A stretch of 64,000 nt of DNA from Planktothrix tepida PCC 9214 (GCF_900009145.1 NZ_LN889801.1:1-64000), one strand, 5' to 3'; shown: positions 8,187-17,953, counted from the stretch's first letter. The notes: generated by a model not told the origin, from the letters alone. Numbers and translations: made by a program.

Positions 8187-9350
8187 ATGGACTTTGGTAT
8201 CGGGTTTCTTTCCAACAATGTGATGTTGCCGATCCTAGATTTTTTCTACGGGATCGTGCCGAGTTACGGTTTAGCGATTGTGGCGTTAACCTTAGTGGTG
8301 CGCTTCGCGCTTTATCCCTTGAATGCGGGTTCAATTCGCAATATGCGGCGAATGAAAGTAACCCAACCGTTAATGAAAGAACGGGTTGACAAAATTCAAC
8401 AACAATATAAAGATGACCCGGAAAAACAACGGGAAGAAATGAGTAGAGTCTACAAAGAATTGGGAAATCCCTTAGCCGGATGTTTCCCGCTTCTGATTCA
8501 AATGCCCATTCTCTTCGCGTTGTTTGCCACATTACGGGGTTCACCCTTTTCAGACGTTAACTATACGGTTGATGTTCAAATTTTTCCCCGTGAACAAATT
8601 CAACAAATTCAACCCCAAGCCTACGCCACTAAACCGCAAAACTATTATTTTGCTGATGGAATTCATGCCTCTGTTGTGGCAATGATTCCCAGTGGAAACC
8701 GTTTAGGCGTTGGAGATCAAGTCCCCGTTGAACTCCAAACCGTTGAGGGTAAACCCTTACAAACGGAATTAGCTCAATATCCAGATGTGCATTTAACCCC
8801 CACCTGGAAAGTTCTCAAAGGAGAAGACAAAATTCAAGTCAATGAAAACGGTCAAATCATTGCCTTGGCTCCTGGAGATGCCAGTATTCAAGTGGGCTTG
8901 AGAGGATTAGCATCGGATAAAGGATTCTTGTTTATTGATGCCTTGGGTCGCGTGGGAGCCGTTGATCCCGATGGTACGATTCACTGGGATATTGTCGGCA
9001 TGATTCTAGCCTTTGGGGTGTCTTTATACCTCAACCAAGTCCTCTCTGGACAAGGGCAAGGTTCCAGTGGGAATCCTCAGCAAGATACAGTGAATAAAAT
9101 TACTCCGGTAATTTTTAGTGGGATGTTCTTCTTCTTCCCCCTCCCCGCAGGTGTGTTGCTGTATATGCTGGTTGCCAATATCTTCCAAACCATTCAAGCC
9201 TTTATTTTATCGCGGGAACCCCTGCCTGAAAACCTGCAAAAAATTGTGGAAGAATCCAATAAAACCGCTAAATTGGCGACGGCGGAAGGGGAAGAACGAG
9301 AAGCGTTACCCTTTGAGCCGAGACGTTCTAAGAAAAAGGCGCAATCCTAG
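8187..9350 (+). CDS. yidC: Membrane protein insertase YidC/Oxa1/Alb3
   Basis: 387 residues from the ATG at 8187 ([20 protein letters not shown]), which is where cyanobacterial YidC proteins usually begin; the frame is open back to 8055, but that stretch does not look like YidC. Core motifs are present: [25 protein letters not shown], a cytoplasmic coiled coil with Q..KDDPEK, and [17 protein letters not shown] large insertion (about residues 125-285), containing a Big_2-like beta domain (VHLTPTWKV..., [15 protein letters not shown]), separates the middle and C-terminal helices, as is usual in cyanobacteria. YidC inserts proteins into thylakoid and plasma membranes. The next gene starts 2 nt after the stop. 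Confidence 0.95.
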   Translation: MDFGIGFLSNNVMLPILDFFYGIVPSYGLAIVALTLVVRFALYPLNAGSIRNMRRMKVTQPLMKERVDKIQQQYKDDPEKQREEMSRVYKELGNPLAGCFPLLIQMPILFALFATLRGSPFSDVNYTVDVQIFPREQIQQIQPQAYATKPQNYYFADGIHASVVAMIPSGNRLGVGDQVPVELQTVEGKPLQTELAQYPDVHLTPTWKVLKGEDKIQVNENGQIIALAPGDASIQVGLRGLASDKGFLFIDALGRVGAVDPDGTIHWDIVGMILAFGVSLYLNQVLSGQGQGSSGNPQQDTVNKITPVIFSGMFFFFPLPAGVLLYMLVANIFQTIQAFILSREPLPENLQKIVEESNKTAKLATAEGEEREALPFEPRRSKKKAQS

Positions 9351-9352
9351 CA

Positions 9353-9829
9353 ATGAACAACAGCGATATACAACAGGGTCAAGAGTGGTTGGAGGAATTG
9401 CTCAAATTAGGGGGCGTTCCTTCCACCGTCAAACCGAGTTTAGAGGCAGACTCCTGTTGGTTAACGATAGATGAAGTCAATCTCACCCCCGAACAAGTGG
9501 CTATTTTGGTGGGCCAGGATGGGGAAGTTTTAGATGCGATTCAATATTTACTTAACGCCATTCACAACCTAGGCAAAGAGGACGAAGAACGCACCTCTTA
9601 CACCGTAGAACTGAACGGATATCGAATTCGACGTCATTTAGAACTACGGGCTTTAGCTGATCATGCCGCGAATCGTGTCCGTCAAACGGGCGGGGAAGTG
9701 GAAATTAAGTCCCTTTCCTCGGTCGAACGGCGTCTGATTCATCATTTTCTCGAAGAAAGCGATGATTTAGAAACCTATAGTCGGGGACAAGATCCCGACC
9801 GTCGTTTGGTGATTAAAATAAAGGGCTAG
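9353..9829 (+). CDS. jag: Jag/KhpB-like KH-R3H RNA-binding protein
   Basis: 158 residues. A KH-like domain (about 45-105) contains the NI/ML-GQDGEVLDAIQYLLN signature around the GxxG-type loop, and the C-terminal R3H domain has L..YRIRRHLELRALADHAANRVRQTGG followed by ERRLIHHFLEE. Both domains bind single-stranded nucleic acid. KhpB/Jag proteins are linked to cell elongation and post-transcriptional control in other bacteria. The N-terminal Jag domain of firmicute homologues is absent or very short. The gene lies 2 nt after yidC, the normal partner. Confidence 0.9.
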   Translation: MNNSDIQQGQEWLEELLKLGGVPSTVKPSLEADSCWLTIDEVNLTPEQVAILVGQDGEVLDAIQYLLNAIHNLGKEDEERTSYTVELNGYRIRRHLELRALADHAANRVRQTGGEVEIKSLSSVERRLIHHFLEESDDLETYSRGQDPDRRLVIKIKG

Positions 9830-9881
9830 ACGAGGACTTCTTGTTTAGCCTTGTTTATTGTTGGAGGGTTTGAAAGTAATT

Positions 9882-10385
9882 ATGGACTCTATCTATATCC
9901 CTCATTTACTGAGAACACAAAACCGATCTTTAGAATTCGAGTTTCAAGAGTTTTTTCCAGACCTAGAAACCTTAACTCCGGTTCGGGGTCGGATGCGAGT
10001 GAGCCACAAAACCACTTATCTTGAAGTTGTGGTACAAGCTGAAACCATTGTCACTCTCACCTGTGACCGATGTTTAAAACAATATAATCATCGGTTAAAA
10101 GTAGATACGTCCGAATTGATTTGGTTGGATGTTTCGGCTGATCAACTGGATACTGCAACGGGTGAAGTGGAAATTTTGCTGGATGAACCAGTAGAAAGTT
10201 TACACCCCCAAGGTGATTTTTTAGCTGGGGATTGGCTGTATCAGCAATTATGCTTGGCTCTGCCTCTAAGACAACTCTGTGATGGCCCCTGTGAACCTCC
10301 AAAACCGGCTGCAATCGAACCCCAGACCCTTGTTGACGGGCGCTGGGCTGCGTTACAAGCTTTGAAGCAAAATCTACCAAGTTGA
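9882..10385 (+). CDS. yceD: YceD / DUF177 family protein
   Basis: 167 residues from the ATG at 9882; an upstream TTG at 9858 is in frame, but the conserved part begins at MDSIYIPHLL. The DUF177 pattern is clear: an N-terminal beta domain, CDRCLKQYNHRL with the CxxC pair near residue 55-60, ELDEPVE-type acidic motif and LCLALPLRQLC with C-terminal cysteines. Family members work in 23S rRNA accumulation or ribosome biogenesis in bacteria and plastids and usually sit by rpmF; here the partner genes are jag and ycf46. A GGAGG lies at 9863-9867, rather far from the chosen start. Confidence 0.85.
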   Translation: MDSIYIPHLLRTQNRSLEFEFQEFFPDLETLTPVRGRMRVSHKTTYLEVVVQAETIVTLTCDRCLKQYNHRLKVDTSELIWLDVSADQLDTATGEVEILLDEPVESLHPQGDFLAGDWLYQQLCLALPLRQLCDGPCEPPKPAAIEPQTLVDGRWAALQALKQNLPS

Positions 10386-10393
10386 GGGATCTG

Positions 10394-10513
10394 TCCGTGG
10401 AACAGGCATCTTGCCTGTTAACCTATGAAAACCTGTTAATCTGTTAAAACCTGTTAATCTGTTAAAACCTGTTAACAGGCTGCTATTAACAGGCAAGATG
10501 CCTGTTCCACGGA
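10394..10513. repeat. Nested palindromic intergenic element with tandem core
   Basis: Two perfect inverted arms of 28 nt (10394-10421 and 10486-10513) enclose a core made of 18-bp tandem units (CCTGTTAATCTGTTAAAA, two full copies and a part). Each arm is itself a hairpin (AACAGGCA, 3-nt loop, TGCCTGTT). The element fills nearly the whole yceD-ycf46 gap and would fold into a large cruciform or RNA hairpin within the transcript. Confidence 0.85.
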
Positions 10514-10534
10514 TTCTACACTCCTGTTCTTTCT

Positions 10535-12046
10535 ATGAGCAAATTCAATGAAGAATTGAAGCTACTATTGCGATCGCGCTACGCGATTATTTATATCCCG
10601 ACTTTAGAAGAAGAACGAGTTGAAACTGCGATTAAACAAGCCGCCAAAGAACAAGGAAATCGTGCGGTTTATGTTTGGGATTTTGTTGATGGATATCAAG
10701 AGGGAAATCCTAATGATTTAGGGGCTGGAAAGCGTAATCCTTTACAAGCGTTAGAATTTATAGAAAAATTACCGGAAGCAATGCCAGCAATTTTTGTTTT
10801 AAGAGACTTTCATCGATTTTTAGAGGATATTTCGGTTTCTCGGAAATTAAGAAATTTAGCGCGAAATTTGAAATCTCAACCTAAAAATTTAATCATTATT
10901 TCCCCTCAAGTTTCAATTCCATCTGATCTCAGTGAAGTTTTAACGGTATTAGAATTTCCCTTACCCAATAAAACTGAGATCAAAACAGAAGTTGAACGAT
11001 TATTAATGGCAACGGGACATCCGATAGAGCCTCGGTTACTCGATGAAATGGTACGTTCTTTTCAAGGATTGTCTTTAGAAAGAATTCGGCGAATTTTAGC
11101 CAAAGCGATCGCCACCCATGGAGAATTACAAGCAGATGATCTGGAATTAATCTTAGAAGAAAAACGCCAAACGATTCGCCAAACTCAAATTTTAGACTTC
11201 TATGCAGCCCAAGAAAATATTTCCGATATTGGAGGGTTAGATAATTTAAAAGATTGGTTATTAAGGCGGGGAGGAGCATTTTCTGAACGGGCAAGACAAT
11301 ATGGTTTACCTTATCCCAGAGGATTATTATTAGTCGGAATTCAAGGAACCGGAAAGTCCTTAACTGCAAAAGCGATCGCCCATCATTGGCATTTACCGTT
11401 ATTAAGATTAGATGTAGGGCGTTTATTTGCAGGGTTAGTGGGAGAATCAGAATCTCGTACCCGACAAATGATTCAATTAGCAGAAGCGTTAGCACCTTGT
11501 GTGCTGTGGATTGATGAAATTGATAAAGCCTTTTCAGGAGTAGATGGAAAGGGAGATTCAGGAACAACGAATCGGGTATTTGGTACATTTATTACATGGT
11601 TAGCCGAAAAAACCTCTCCCGTTTTTGTAGTTGCAACTGCCAATAATATTCAATCTTTGCCTGCGGAACTGTTAAGAAAAGGGCGATTTGATGAGATTTT
11701 CTTTGTGGGATTACCCTATCAAGAGGAACGAAAAGCAATTTTTGAAGTGCATCTATCTAAACTCCGACCTCAGAGTATTAAAAATTATGATATTGAACGG
11801 TTAGCTTATGAAACTCCTGATTTTTCGGGGGCGGAAATTGAACAAACTTTAATTGAAGCCATGCACATTGGCTTTAGTCAAAACCGAGATTTCACAACCG
11901 ATGATATCTTAGAAGCCGCGAGTCAAATTGTTCCCTTAGCCCGAACTGCGAAAGAACAAATTCAGTTTCTTCAAGATTGGGCGGCGGCGGGAAAAGCGCG
12001 TTTAGCGTCTCGACAGAGTAGTTTAAATCGTCGTTTGTCCAGTTGA
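10535..12046 (+). CDS. ycf46: AAA-family ATPase Ycf46
   Basis: 503 residues. An N-terminal half with a degenerate P-loop-like fold (LLLRSRYAIIYIPTLEEERVE...) is followed by a AAA module: Walker A GIQGTGKS near residue 268, Walker B VLWIDEIDKAF near 325, second region FVVATANN and arginine finger RKGRFDE near 390. It matches the Ycf46 family, encoded in some plastid genomes and in nearly all cyanobacteria. In Synechocystis the homologue (slr0374) has been linked to inorganic carbon use. It is the last gene of the plus-strand run and is followed by a palindromic repeat element. Confidence 0.92.
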   Translation: MSKFNEELKLLLRSRYAIIYIPTLEEERVETAIKQAAKEQGNRAVYVWDFVDGYQEGNPNDLGAGKRNPLQALEFIEKLPEAMPAIFVLRDFHRFLEDISVSRKLRNLARNLKSQPKNLIIISPQVSIPSDLSEVLTVLEFPLPNKTEIKTEVERLLMATGHPIEPRLLDEMVRSFQGLSLERIRRILAKAIATHGELQADDLELILEEKRQTIRQTQILDFYAAQENISDIGGLDNLKDWLLRRGGAFSERARQYGLPYPRGLLLVGIQGTGKSLTAKAIAHHWHLPLLRLDVGRLFAGLVGESESRTRQMIQLAEALAPCVLWIDEIDKAFSGVDGKGDSGTTNRVFGTFITWLAEKTSPVFVVATANNIQSLPAELLRKGRFDEIFFVGLPYQEERKAIFEVHLSKLRPQSIKNYDIERLAYETPDFSGAEIEQTLIEAMHIGFSQNRDFTTDDILEAASQIVPLARTAKEQIQFLQDWAAAGKARLASRQSSLNRRLSS

Positions 12047-12118
12047 TGAGATCAAGAAACCGGGTTTCTAACCTATTTTTTCCTGAAAAACCCAGTTTCT
12101 GTCCTTGTCCAGTTGATG
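12035..12118. repeat. AGAAACCGGGTTT palindromic element flanked by 14-bp direct repeats
   Basis: The element (12055-12100) begins AGAAACCGGGTTTCT and ends AAACCCAGTTTCT. It is flanked by TTGTCCAGTTGATG at 12035-12048 and again at 12105-12118. The left copy is the authentic last codons and stop of ycf46, so the right copy looks like a target duplication made when the element arrived. Confidence 0.6.
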
Positions 12119-12152
12119 TTATCATGGTTGTTTTTAATCCTGTTAAAAATTC

Positions 12153-12635
12153 ATGTATAGACCTGCTCCCAAAACTATGAATCTTTATGGTGTTTTTAAA
12201 TTTATCGTTGGCTTTTTTCTGGCTATTTTAATTTTAGCGGGTGCAACGGTAGCAACAGCTTTATATTTTGCAGCGCGTTTAGCAGAACTTCCAGAACGTC
12301 CCACCTTTCCCAATGATAACCCCAAGGCAAAGGTCGCTTCAAAAGCAACAACTCCTCAACCTCAAGCTACTCCCACACCCACCCCAACCCCAGCAGAAGA
12401 AAAGCTGGAACCCGGTGCTTATCGAGCAATTGTGACACAGCCCATTGGTTTAATTTTACGCGATAGTCCTAGTACAGACGCGAACCGAATTGGGGGAATT
12501 GCTTATAACGAAAAAGTGGTGGTGTTAGGAGAAAGTGAGGATAAAGGATGGCAAAAAGTTCGGGTTTCTCAGGATAGCGATCGCACCGGATGGGTTAAGG
12601 GAGGAAATACAGAAAAAATTGAATCAGAAAACTAA
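12153..12635 (+). CDS. Membrane-anchored SH3-domain protein
   Basis: 160 residues: a short N-terminus, one transmembrane helix (about 10-40), a Pro/Thr-rich linker with repeated TPTP (about 60-80) and a C-terminal bacterial SH3 domain (PIGLILRDSPSTDANRIGGI, VVVLGESEDKGWQKVRV, RTGWVKGGNTEKI). Bacterial SH3 domains often bind the cell wall or proteins at the cell surface. The protein should sit in the plasma membrane with the SH3 domain in the periplasm. An alternative start is the ATG at 12177. It is followed after 13 nt by another membrane protein and may be co-transcribed. Confidence 0.8.
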   Translation: MYRPAPKTMNLYGVFKFIVGFFLAILILAGATVATALYFAARLAELPERPTFPNDNPKAKVASKATTPQPQATPTPTPTPAEEKLEPGAYRAIVTQPIGLILRDSPSTDANRIGGIAYNEKVVVLGESEDKGWQKVRVSQDSDRTGWVKGGNTEKIESEN

Positions 12636-12648
12636 TATTTAATCAAAT

Positions 12649-13485
12649 ATGGTGAATCAATCTCTAAATTTTCTCCTGTTGAGATGGAGGATCTTCTTCA
12701 AAGTTCTCCCCTTTGTTGTCTTATTTTGCCTAATGAAATGGATAACTCATCAATTAGGATGGCAACTGGGAACCTTTGATAGTCAGATGGGTTCCTTGTT
12801 AGCTGCGGTAACATTTATTGTCGCTTTTATGTTAGGTGGAACCTTAAGCGATTATCGCATTTGTGAAGATATTCCCATCCAGATCGTTAATGCTATTGAA
12901 ACCATCCAAGATAGTAACCTTTATTTAGCTGCTAGAAAGCCAGAATATGATCCTCAACCTCTGACTCAAGGGTTATTTGATATTGTTAAATCTATTTTAC
13001 TTTGGTTAGAAAAAGCAGAACCTCTTGAACAGATTGAAAAAAATCTAACCGATTTGAATCAATTATTTGTTACTTTTGCTATCAATTCTGATGCTCCCAT
13101 TGTCGCTAGAATTCAAGGGGAACAAGCTAAAATTCGAGTGTTAGTTACCAGAATAGAACGAATTCGAGATACAGAGTTTATGACTCCAGCCTATTCCTTA
13201 CTCAAAATTCTTTTAGTTTCTTCTCTCTTAGCTTTATTACTGATAGAAACTCCTGAATTTACCATTAATTTAATGATTTCTGGACTCATTAGTTTATCCT
13301 TATCCTATATTCTGGTTTTAATTTATGACCTCGATAACCCCTTTGAATATGATGGAAAATCGAGTGCGGATGTTGACTTATCTCCTCTAAAAAAACTGTT
13401 AGAACAGTTACAACCGAATCCGTTACAAGGTTTAGTCTTATCAAACACCTTAATAGGTAGTGCTATACCCGGAAACGAAAAATAA
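12649..13485 (+). CDS. Multi-pass membrane protein, possibly DUF4239/bestrophin-like
   Basis: 278 residues with two N-terminal helices (about 17-35 and 48-68), a long soluble central part (about 70-185) and two C-terminal helices (about 190-230). The layout, with TLSDYR after helix 2 and YDLDNPFEYDG near the end, resembles DUF4239/bestrophin-like proteins, whose late (L/I)...D...PF segment is conserved. Bestrophin-type proteins are anion channels, and some cyanobacterial and plastid members act in thylakoids, but membership here is an inference. It ends at 13485, immediately beside the convergent Uma2 gene. Confidence 0.6.
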   Translation: MVNQSLNFLLLRWRIFFKVLPFVVLFCLMKWITHQLGWQLGTFDSQMGSLLAAVTFIVAFMLGGTLSDYRICEDIPIQIVNAIETIQDSNLYLAARKPEYDPQPLTQGLFDIVKSILLWLEKAEPLEQIEKNLTDLNQLFVTFAINSDAPIVARIQGEQAKIRVLVTRIERIRDTEFMTPAYSLLKILLVSSLLALLLIETPEFTINLMISGLISLSLSYILVLIYDLDNPFEYDGKSSADVDLSPLKKLLEQLQPNPLQGLVLSNTLIGSAIPGNEK

Positions 13486-14277
13486 TTAGTCTTCGGGTGT
13501 AATTCCTAATGCTCGTAATTGTTCTGCTAACCGTTCCGCTCGTTGGCGTTCAGTTTCCGCCCGTTGACGTTCAGTTTCCGCTCGTTGACGTTCAATTTCC
13601 GCTCGTTCATTCCCGGTTAATAACAAATTTCCTTCACTATCCCACCAGCGCAACCAAGGTAATTCTACATTTTGATATTCACCTTGCCAAATTCCTAATT
13701 CAACATTTAGGGACGGGATCAAATAATGTCCGCGTTCATTTTGGGGCAGAAGTTCAAAGCGATTTTCTATCAAATGATAGACTTCAATACTAGCTTTTTC
13801 AACTTCATAAATTCCGTAAAATGCTGGACGAATGACTTGCTCATAAATCCAAAATTTACCCGGTTTTTTGCCTTGCGGTTCTGCTGTCCATAAGGATGTT
13901 TTATCCCGTTCTTCTGAACCATCCCCAGAGACAAATTCTACAATAATTAAAGGGGCAACATATTCTTGCCAAAGCACATAGGAACGTCGCATTTGACCGT
14001 TTAAACTGGGGAGAACATTAGGAACATAAAACCAATCTGGTGCTTCTGCTCCCCGTTGAGGTGGGTCTGTAATTCGCCAATAAATCCCACTATCTTGACC
14101 AATACAATAGTATCCGTCGGGATGAATATTTTGCAGAATCGGGTTAATTGAGTCTGTGAGTAAAATACTTTGAGGATGTTCTTGAAAGTTTTTCACAAAG
14201 GTTCCGTCTGAGTCAGGGAGTTGGGTGTGGTCAGGTAAGGTTGTTGTGAGTGGTTCGGGGGGGAGTATTGTTGTCAT
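13486..14277 (-). CDS. Uma2-family (DUF820) putative endonuclease
   Basis: 263 residues. The core shows the Uma2/DUF820 pattern with an acidic PD-(D/E)XK-like centre: DGYYCIGQDSGIYWRI, PDWFYVPNV, PLIIVEFVSGDGSEERD, and KFWIYEQV. The C-terminus ends in a repetitive helix of ERQRAET units (three to four copies), a feature common in cyanobacterial members and prone to copy-number change. The family is hugely expanded in cyanobacteria; nuclease activity is predicted from fold, not demonstrated for most. It abuts the type IIG enzyme on the other side of a 325-bp divergent gap. Confidence 0.88.
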   Translation of the reverse strand: MTTILPPEPLTTTLPDHTQLPDSDGTFVKNFQEHPQSILLTDSINPILQNIHPDGYYCIGQDSGIYWRITDPPQRGAEAPDWFYVPNVLPSLNGQMRRSYVLWQEYVAPLIIVEFVSGDGSEERDKTSLWTAEPQGKKPGKFWIYEQVIRPAFYGIYEVEKASIEVYHLIENRFELLPQNERGHYLIPSLNVELGIWQGEYQNVELPWLRWWDSEGNLLLTGNERAEIERQRAETERQRAETERQRAERLAEQLRALGITPED

Positions 14278-14602
14278 CGTAATATTAAAAATAAGGTTAA
14301 ATTTAGGATAGCAACATTAGGCGTTTATATAATTTTATAAGTTTACCACAAATTGGCTCAATTGTCTGATTTAGCAGGGAACAGTAAGCAGTGAATGAGT
14401 TTCAGGATGTAGAAGTGTCCTAACGGTAATCCGTAGCACTATATTATTGTCCTGTAGGATGATGTTTCTTAATATTAATAACCTTAAAATTAAATAAAAG
14501 ATTCAATAATTTACAGGATTCTGTTATAATGAAATTCTATTTGAATAAAAATCAGTAATTCATCTCCGGTCATCATACTTTATTCTTAATTCAGCCAACC
14601 TG
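14278..14602. other. Divergent intergenic region upstream of the type IIG enzyme
   Basis: About 325 AT-rich bp between the Uma2 gene and the restriction-modification gene. It should hold both promoters. A GTGTCCTAACGGTAATCCG-like string around 14415-14435 resembles a short sequence I believe recurs upstream of accessory cyanobacterial genes, but this is from memory. No C-box or other known controller site was recognised. Confidence 0.4.
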
Positions 14603-17600
14603 ATGCAAATTACTAAAACCTTATTTCAAAATAAAATTCTCAATAATGCAATCCGAAATTTTACTTTTCCTGATGATTTGCTAGACCGCCATGAAATTCT
14701 TCAACGTTGGATTAATACCCTAAAAGCAGGAACACTCGAAAAAGTTAAAGAAACATCTTTACAGGGGGATTTTTTAAAAGATATTTTTCAGGATATTTTA
14801 GGATATCGGTCTGTGATTTCAGGAGAAGGGAAAACCTGGGAAATTCATGCGGAACAAATGATTTCTGATGGAGGTGGGTTTGCTGATGGTGCATTAGGAT
14901 TATTTACTGCAAGTGAAGGGAAAGCAGGAAAGGTTAAACTTCAGGGTAAAATTATTGCACCCATTGAATTAAAAAGTGCTAAAGGCGATTTAGATCGACC
15001 TGCACCCGGACGCAAACTCTCTGCGGTTGAACAAGGTTGGCAATATGCGAATTATACAGAAAATTGTCGTTGGGTGATTGTCTCTAATTATCGAGAATTA
15101 CGTCTTTATCAACTCACGAAGACACCCGCTTATTTTGAATGTTTTTTATTAAGTGAATTAGCAGAAATCGCTAATTTCAAAAAGTTTTATTACTTACTCT
15201 GTCGCACTAACTTTTTACCCAAAACCGGACAACAACAATCGATTATCGATCGGTTATTGGCAGATTCCGATACCGCACAACAAGAAATTACAGAACAACT
15301 TTATCAAGATTATTATAATGTTAGAATTAATCTTGTTAATCATTTTTGCTTTACTGGTCTTAAAAATATCCCAAATCGAGATAATATTTTAATTGAAAAA
15401 GCTCAAAAAACCTTAGATAGAATCTTATTTTTAGCTTTTTGTCAAGATCGAGGATTATTACCTAAAAATACCCTCAATAATGCTCATGATCACAAAGATC
15501 CTTATAACCCTAGACCTATCTGGGATAATTATAAATCAGTATTTTCTTGGGTTGATAAAGGCAATGAAGATCCACCGATTCCGGGTTATAATGGGGGATT
15601 ATTTGAACATGATCCGTTATTAGATGAACAGTTAACGGTTCCTGACCCCCTTTGTACACAACTCAAAAATTTAACGAAATATGACTTTGAAACAGAAGTT
15701 TCTGTTGATATTTTAGGGCATATTTTTGAACAATCGATTACGGATTTAGAAGCTTTAAAAGCTAAAACTCAAAACCAAGATTTTAACCAAAAATCAGGGA
15801 AACGCAAAACCCAAGGGATTTTTTATACTCCAGCCTTTATTACTCAATATATTGTGCAGGTTGCCTTGGGAGGGTATCTCAAACAAAAAGAAGATGAATT
15901 GCGCGATCGCTTTCAATTAAATACTACCACAAAAATAACTAAAAAGCAACAAAAACAGGCAGAAATTGAATTTTGGCAAACCTATCGAGATCAAGTTTTA
16001 AAACAAACCAAAGTTTGTGACCCCGCTTGCGGTTCTGGAGCATTTTTAATCGCGGCTTTTGATTATTTATTCCAAGATTATCAACGAGTTAATCAAGCCT
16101 TATCTTCCCTAGTAACAACATCAGAACCAGAGTTAGAACGTTTAGATACAATGATTTTAACTCAAAATTTATATGGAGTTGATTTATCGGCGGAGTCGGT
16201 CGAAATTACTAAATTATCGTTATGGTTAAAAACGGCTGAACCTGGAAAATCCTTAACCGATTTAGATCATAATATTAAACAAGGTAATTCTATCATTGCT
16301 GATGCTGACTTTACGGAAAAACCCTTTAACTGGGAAACAGAATTTCCTGAAGTTTTTGCTCAGGGGGGTTTTGATGTGGTGATTGGAAATCCTCCCTATG
16401 TCCGACAAGAATTATTATCCTCGATAAAACCCTATTTAAAAGATCATTATCAATCCTATAATGGAGTGGCTGATTTATATGCTTATTTCTATGAAAAAGG
16501 GTTAAATATCCTCAAACCCGCCGGAAAATTATCTTATATTGTTACGAATAAATGGTTAAAAGCAGGTTATGGAGAACCCTTGCGTCGGTTTTTTATTGAA
16601 AATAGCATTTTTGAGCAAATTATTGATTTTGGACACGCCCCAATTTTTGAGGATGCAGATACTTTTCCCTGTATTATATCCGTTTATAAATCTTACCCTT
16701 CTCAAGAGTTAGCAACTAAAACAGAGGTTAAACTTTGTTCAGTCCCTAGAGAAAAATTAACCAATATTAACTTAACTCAATATGTCCATAATGAAGGTTA
16801 TGATGTTGCTTGGTCAAGATTTACAGCCGAATATTGGAGTTTAGAACGTCCCGACGTTGAGGAGTTAATGAAGAAAATTCAGCGTGTGGGAATTCCTCTT
16901 AAAGATTTTGCAGGAGTTAAACCGTTATATGGGATTAAAACCGGGTTAAATGAAGCATTTTTAATTGATGATGAAACTAAAAATAAAATTGTTCAAGCTG
17001 ATCCAAAATCTGCCGAAATTATTAAACCTTATTTACGAGGTCAAGATATTAAACGGTGGAGTCCAGAATGGCAAAATTTATGGATGATTTATACTAACTC
17101 CGAAGTTGATATTAATTCTTATCCCAGTGTCAAACAACATTTAAGTCAATATAAGGATAAATTAGAAAAGAGAGCTAGTAAACAAATTTGGTGGCAAATA
17201 GAAGCTTCTCCGACCTATTACCAGAATTTTTTAGATCCAAAACTAATTATCCAACGCATAGCATTTTATCCTAGAATAGCTTTTGATGATCAGAGTTTAT
17301 TTATTAATGATTCAGCTTTAATTATTCCGAGCGATAATTATTGGATATTGGGATGTCTGAACTCTCCTGCTAATTGGTATTTAAGCTTTCGTTGTCTACC
17401 CCATAAAAAAGATGAAGCATTAGCAATGGATATTCCTTATGTTCAAAATTTTCCTATTGCACCACTGACTAATATAATGTCTGTCGAGTATGATTGTATT
17501 GTCCAAAGATTAATTGAAATCACAAAAATTAATCAAACTGCTAATGATGATGTTTTAACCTGGCTACAAATTCAATATAAAGTTAAAAAAATTAGTCGAA

Positions 17601-17887
17601 AACTAGAAAACTTTGCCGATCTGAGTTTTGAAGAATTAATCGAAGAAGTGATCAAACAATTACCCAAAAGTAAATCATCTGACCCTTTAGGAGTCAAAGG
17701 ATTAAAATCCATACGAGAAGCTTATCAAGAATATGTACCCGCCATTCAATCTCGCAAACAAGAAGCTTTAACCTTAGAAAAACGGTTATCAGATTTAGTG
17801 AATCAAGCTTATCAATTAACCCCTGAAGAAATCGAATTAATGTGGAAAACAGCACCCCCTAGAATGCCTTTTTATCCCCATTCATAA
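14603..17887 (+). CDS. Type IIG restriction-modification enzyme (Eco57I/TaqI-like fusion)
   Basis: 1094 residues carrying all functions in one chain. Residues about 50-200 hold a nuclease-like region with a PD-(D/E)XK-type IAPIELKSAKGD (about 118-130). The methyltransferase core has motif I DPACGSGAF (about 472) and motif IV GNPPYV (about 595), the NPPY form that marks N6-adenine methylation. The C-terminal part resembles TaqI-type target recognition domains (IKPYLRGQDIKRW, LKDFAGVKPLYGIKTGLNEAF). Length and order fit Eco57I-like type IIG enzymes that cut and methylate without separate subunits. The frame is intact and all motifs are present, so it could be active. The target site cannot be read from sequence. 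Confidence 0.9.
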   Translation: MQITKTLFQNKILNNAIRNFTFPDDLLDRHEILQRWINTLKAGTLEKVKETSLQGDFLKDIFQDILGYRSVISGEGKTWEIHAEQMISDGGGFADGALGLFTASEGKAGKVKLQGKIIAPIELKSAKGDLDRPAPGRKLSAVEQGWQYANYTENCRWVIVSNYRELRLYQLTKTPAYFECFLLSELAEIANFKKFYYLLCRTNFLPKTGQQQSIIDRLLADSDTAQQEITEQLYQDYYNVRINLVNHFCFTGLKNIPNRDNILIEKAQKTLDRILFLAFCQDRGLLPKNTLNNAHDHKDPYNPRPIWDNYKSVFSWVDKGNEDPPIPGYNGGLFEHDPLLDEQLTVPDPLCTQLKNLTKYDFETEVSVDILGHIFEQSITDLEALKAKTQNQDFNQKSGKRKTQGIFYTPAFITQYIVQVALGGYLKQKEDELRDRFQLNTTTKITKKQQKQAEIEFWQTYRDQVLKQTKVCDPACGSGAFLIAAFDYLFQDYQRVNQALSSLVTTSEPELERLDTMILTQNLYGVDLSAESVEITKLSLWLKTAEPGKSLTDLDHNIKQGNSIIADADFTEKPFNWETEFPEVFAQGGFDVVIGNPPYVRQELLSSIKPYLKDHYQSYNGVADLYAYFYEKGLNILKPAGKLSYIVTNKWLKAGYGEPLRRFFIENSIFEQIIDFGHAPIFEDADTFPCIISVYKSYPSQELATKTEVKLCSVPREKLTNINLTQYVHNEGYDVAWSRFTAEYWSLERPDVEELMKKIQRVGIPLKDFAGVKPLYGIKTGLNEAFLIDDETKNKIVQADPKSAEIIKPYLRGQDIKRWSPEWQNLWMIYTNSEVDINSYPSVKQHLSQYKDKLEKRASKQIWWQIEASPTYYQNFLDPKLIIQRIAFYPRIAFDDQSLFINDSALIIPSDNYWILGCLNSPANWYLSFRCLPHKKDEALAMDIPYVQNFPIAPLTNIMSVEYDCIVQRLIEITKINQTANDDVLTWLQIQYKVKKISRKLENFADLSFEELIEEVIKQLPKSKSSDPLGVKGLKSIREAYQEYVPAIQSRKQEALTLEKRLSDLVNQAYQLTPEEIELMWKTAPPRMPFYPHS

Positions 17888-17953
17888 ATTGATCACAGGG
17901 AACAGAGAGCAGGTTTAAATAGATTGCTATATAGCAATCCTATTTGATTTGTG

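Noticed and set aside
8179-8544. 121-codon minus-strand frame
   Set aside because: Antisense to yidC with no features of its own.
10980-11588. 202-codon minus-strand frame
   Set aside because: Lies fully antisense inside ycf46; no RBS, low-complexity Leu/Ile-rich translation typical of a shadow frame.
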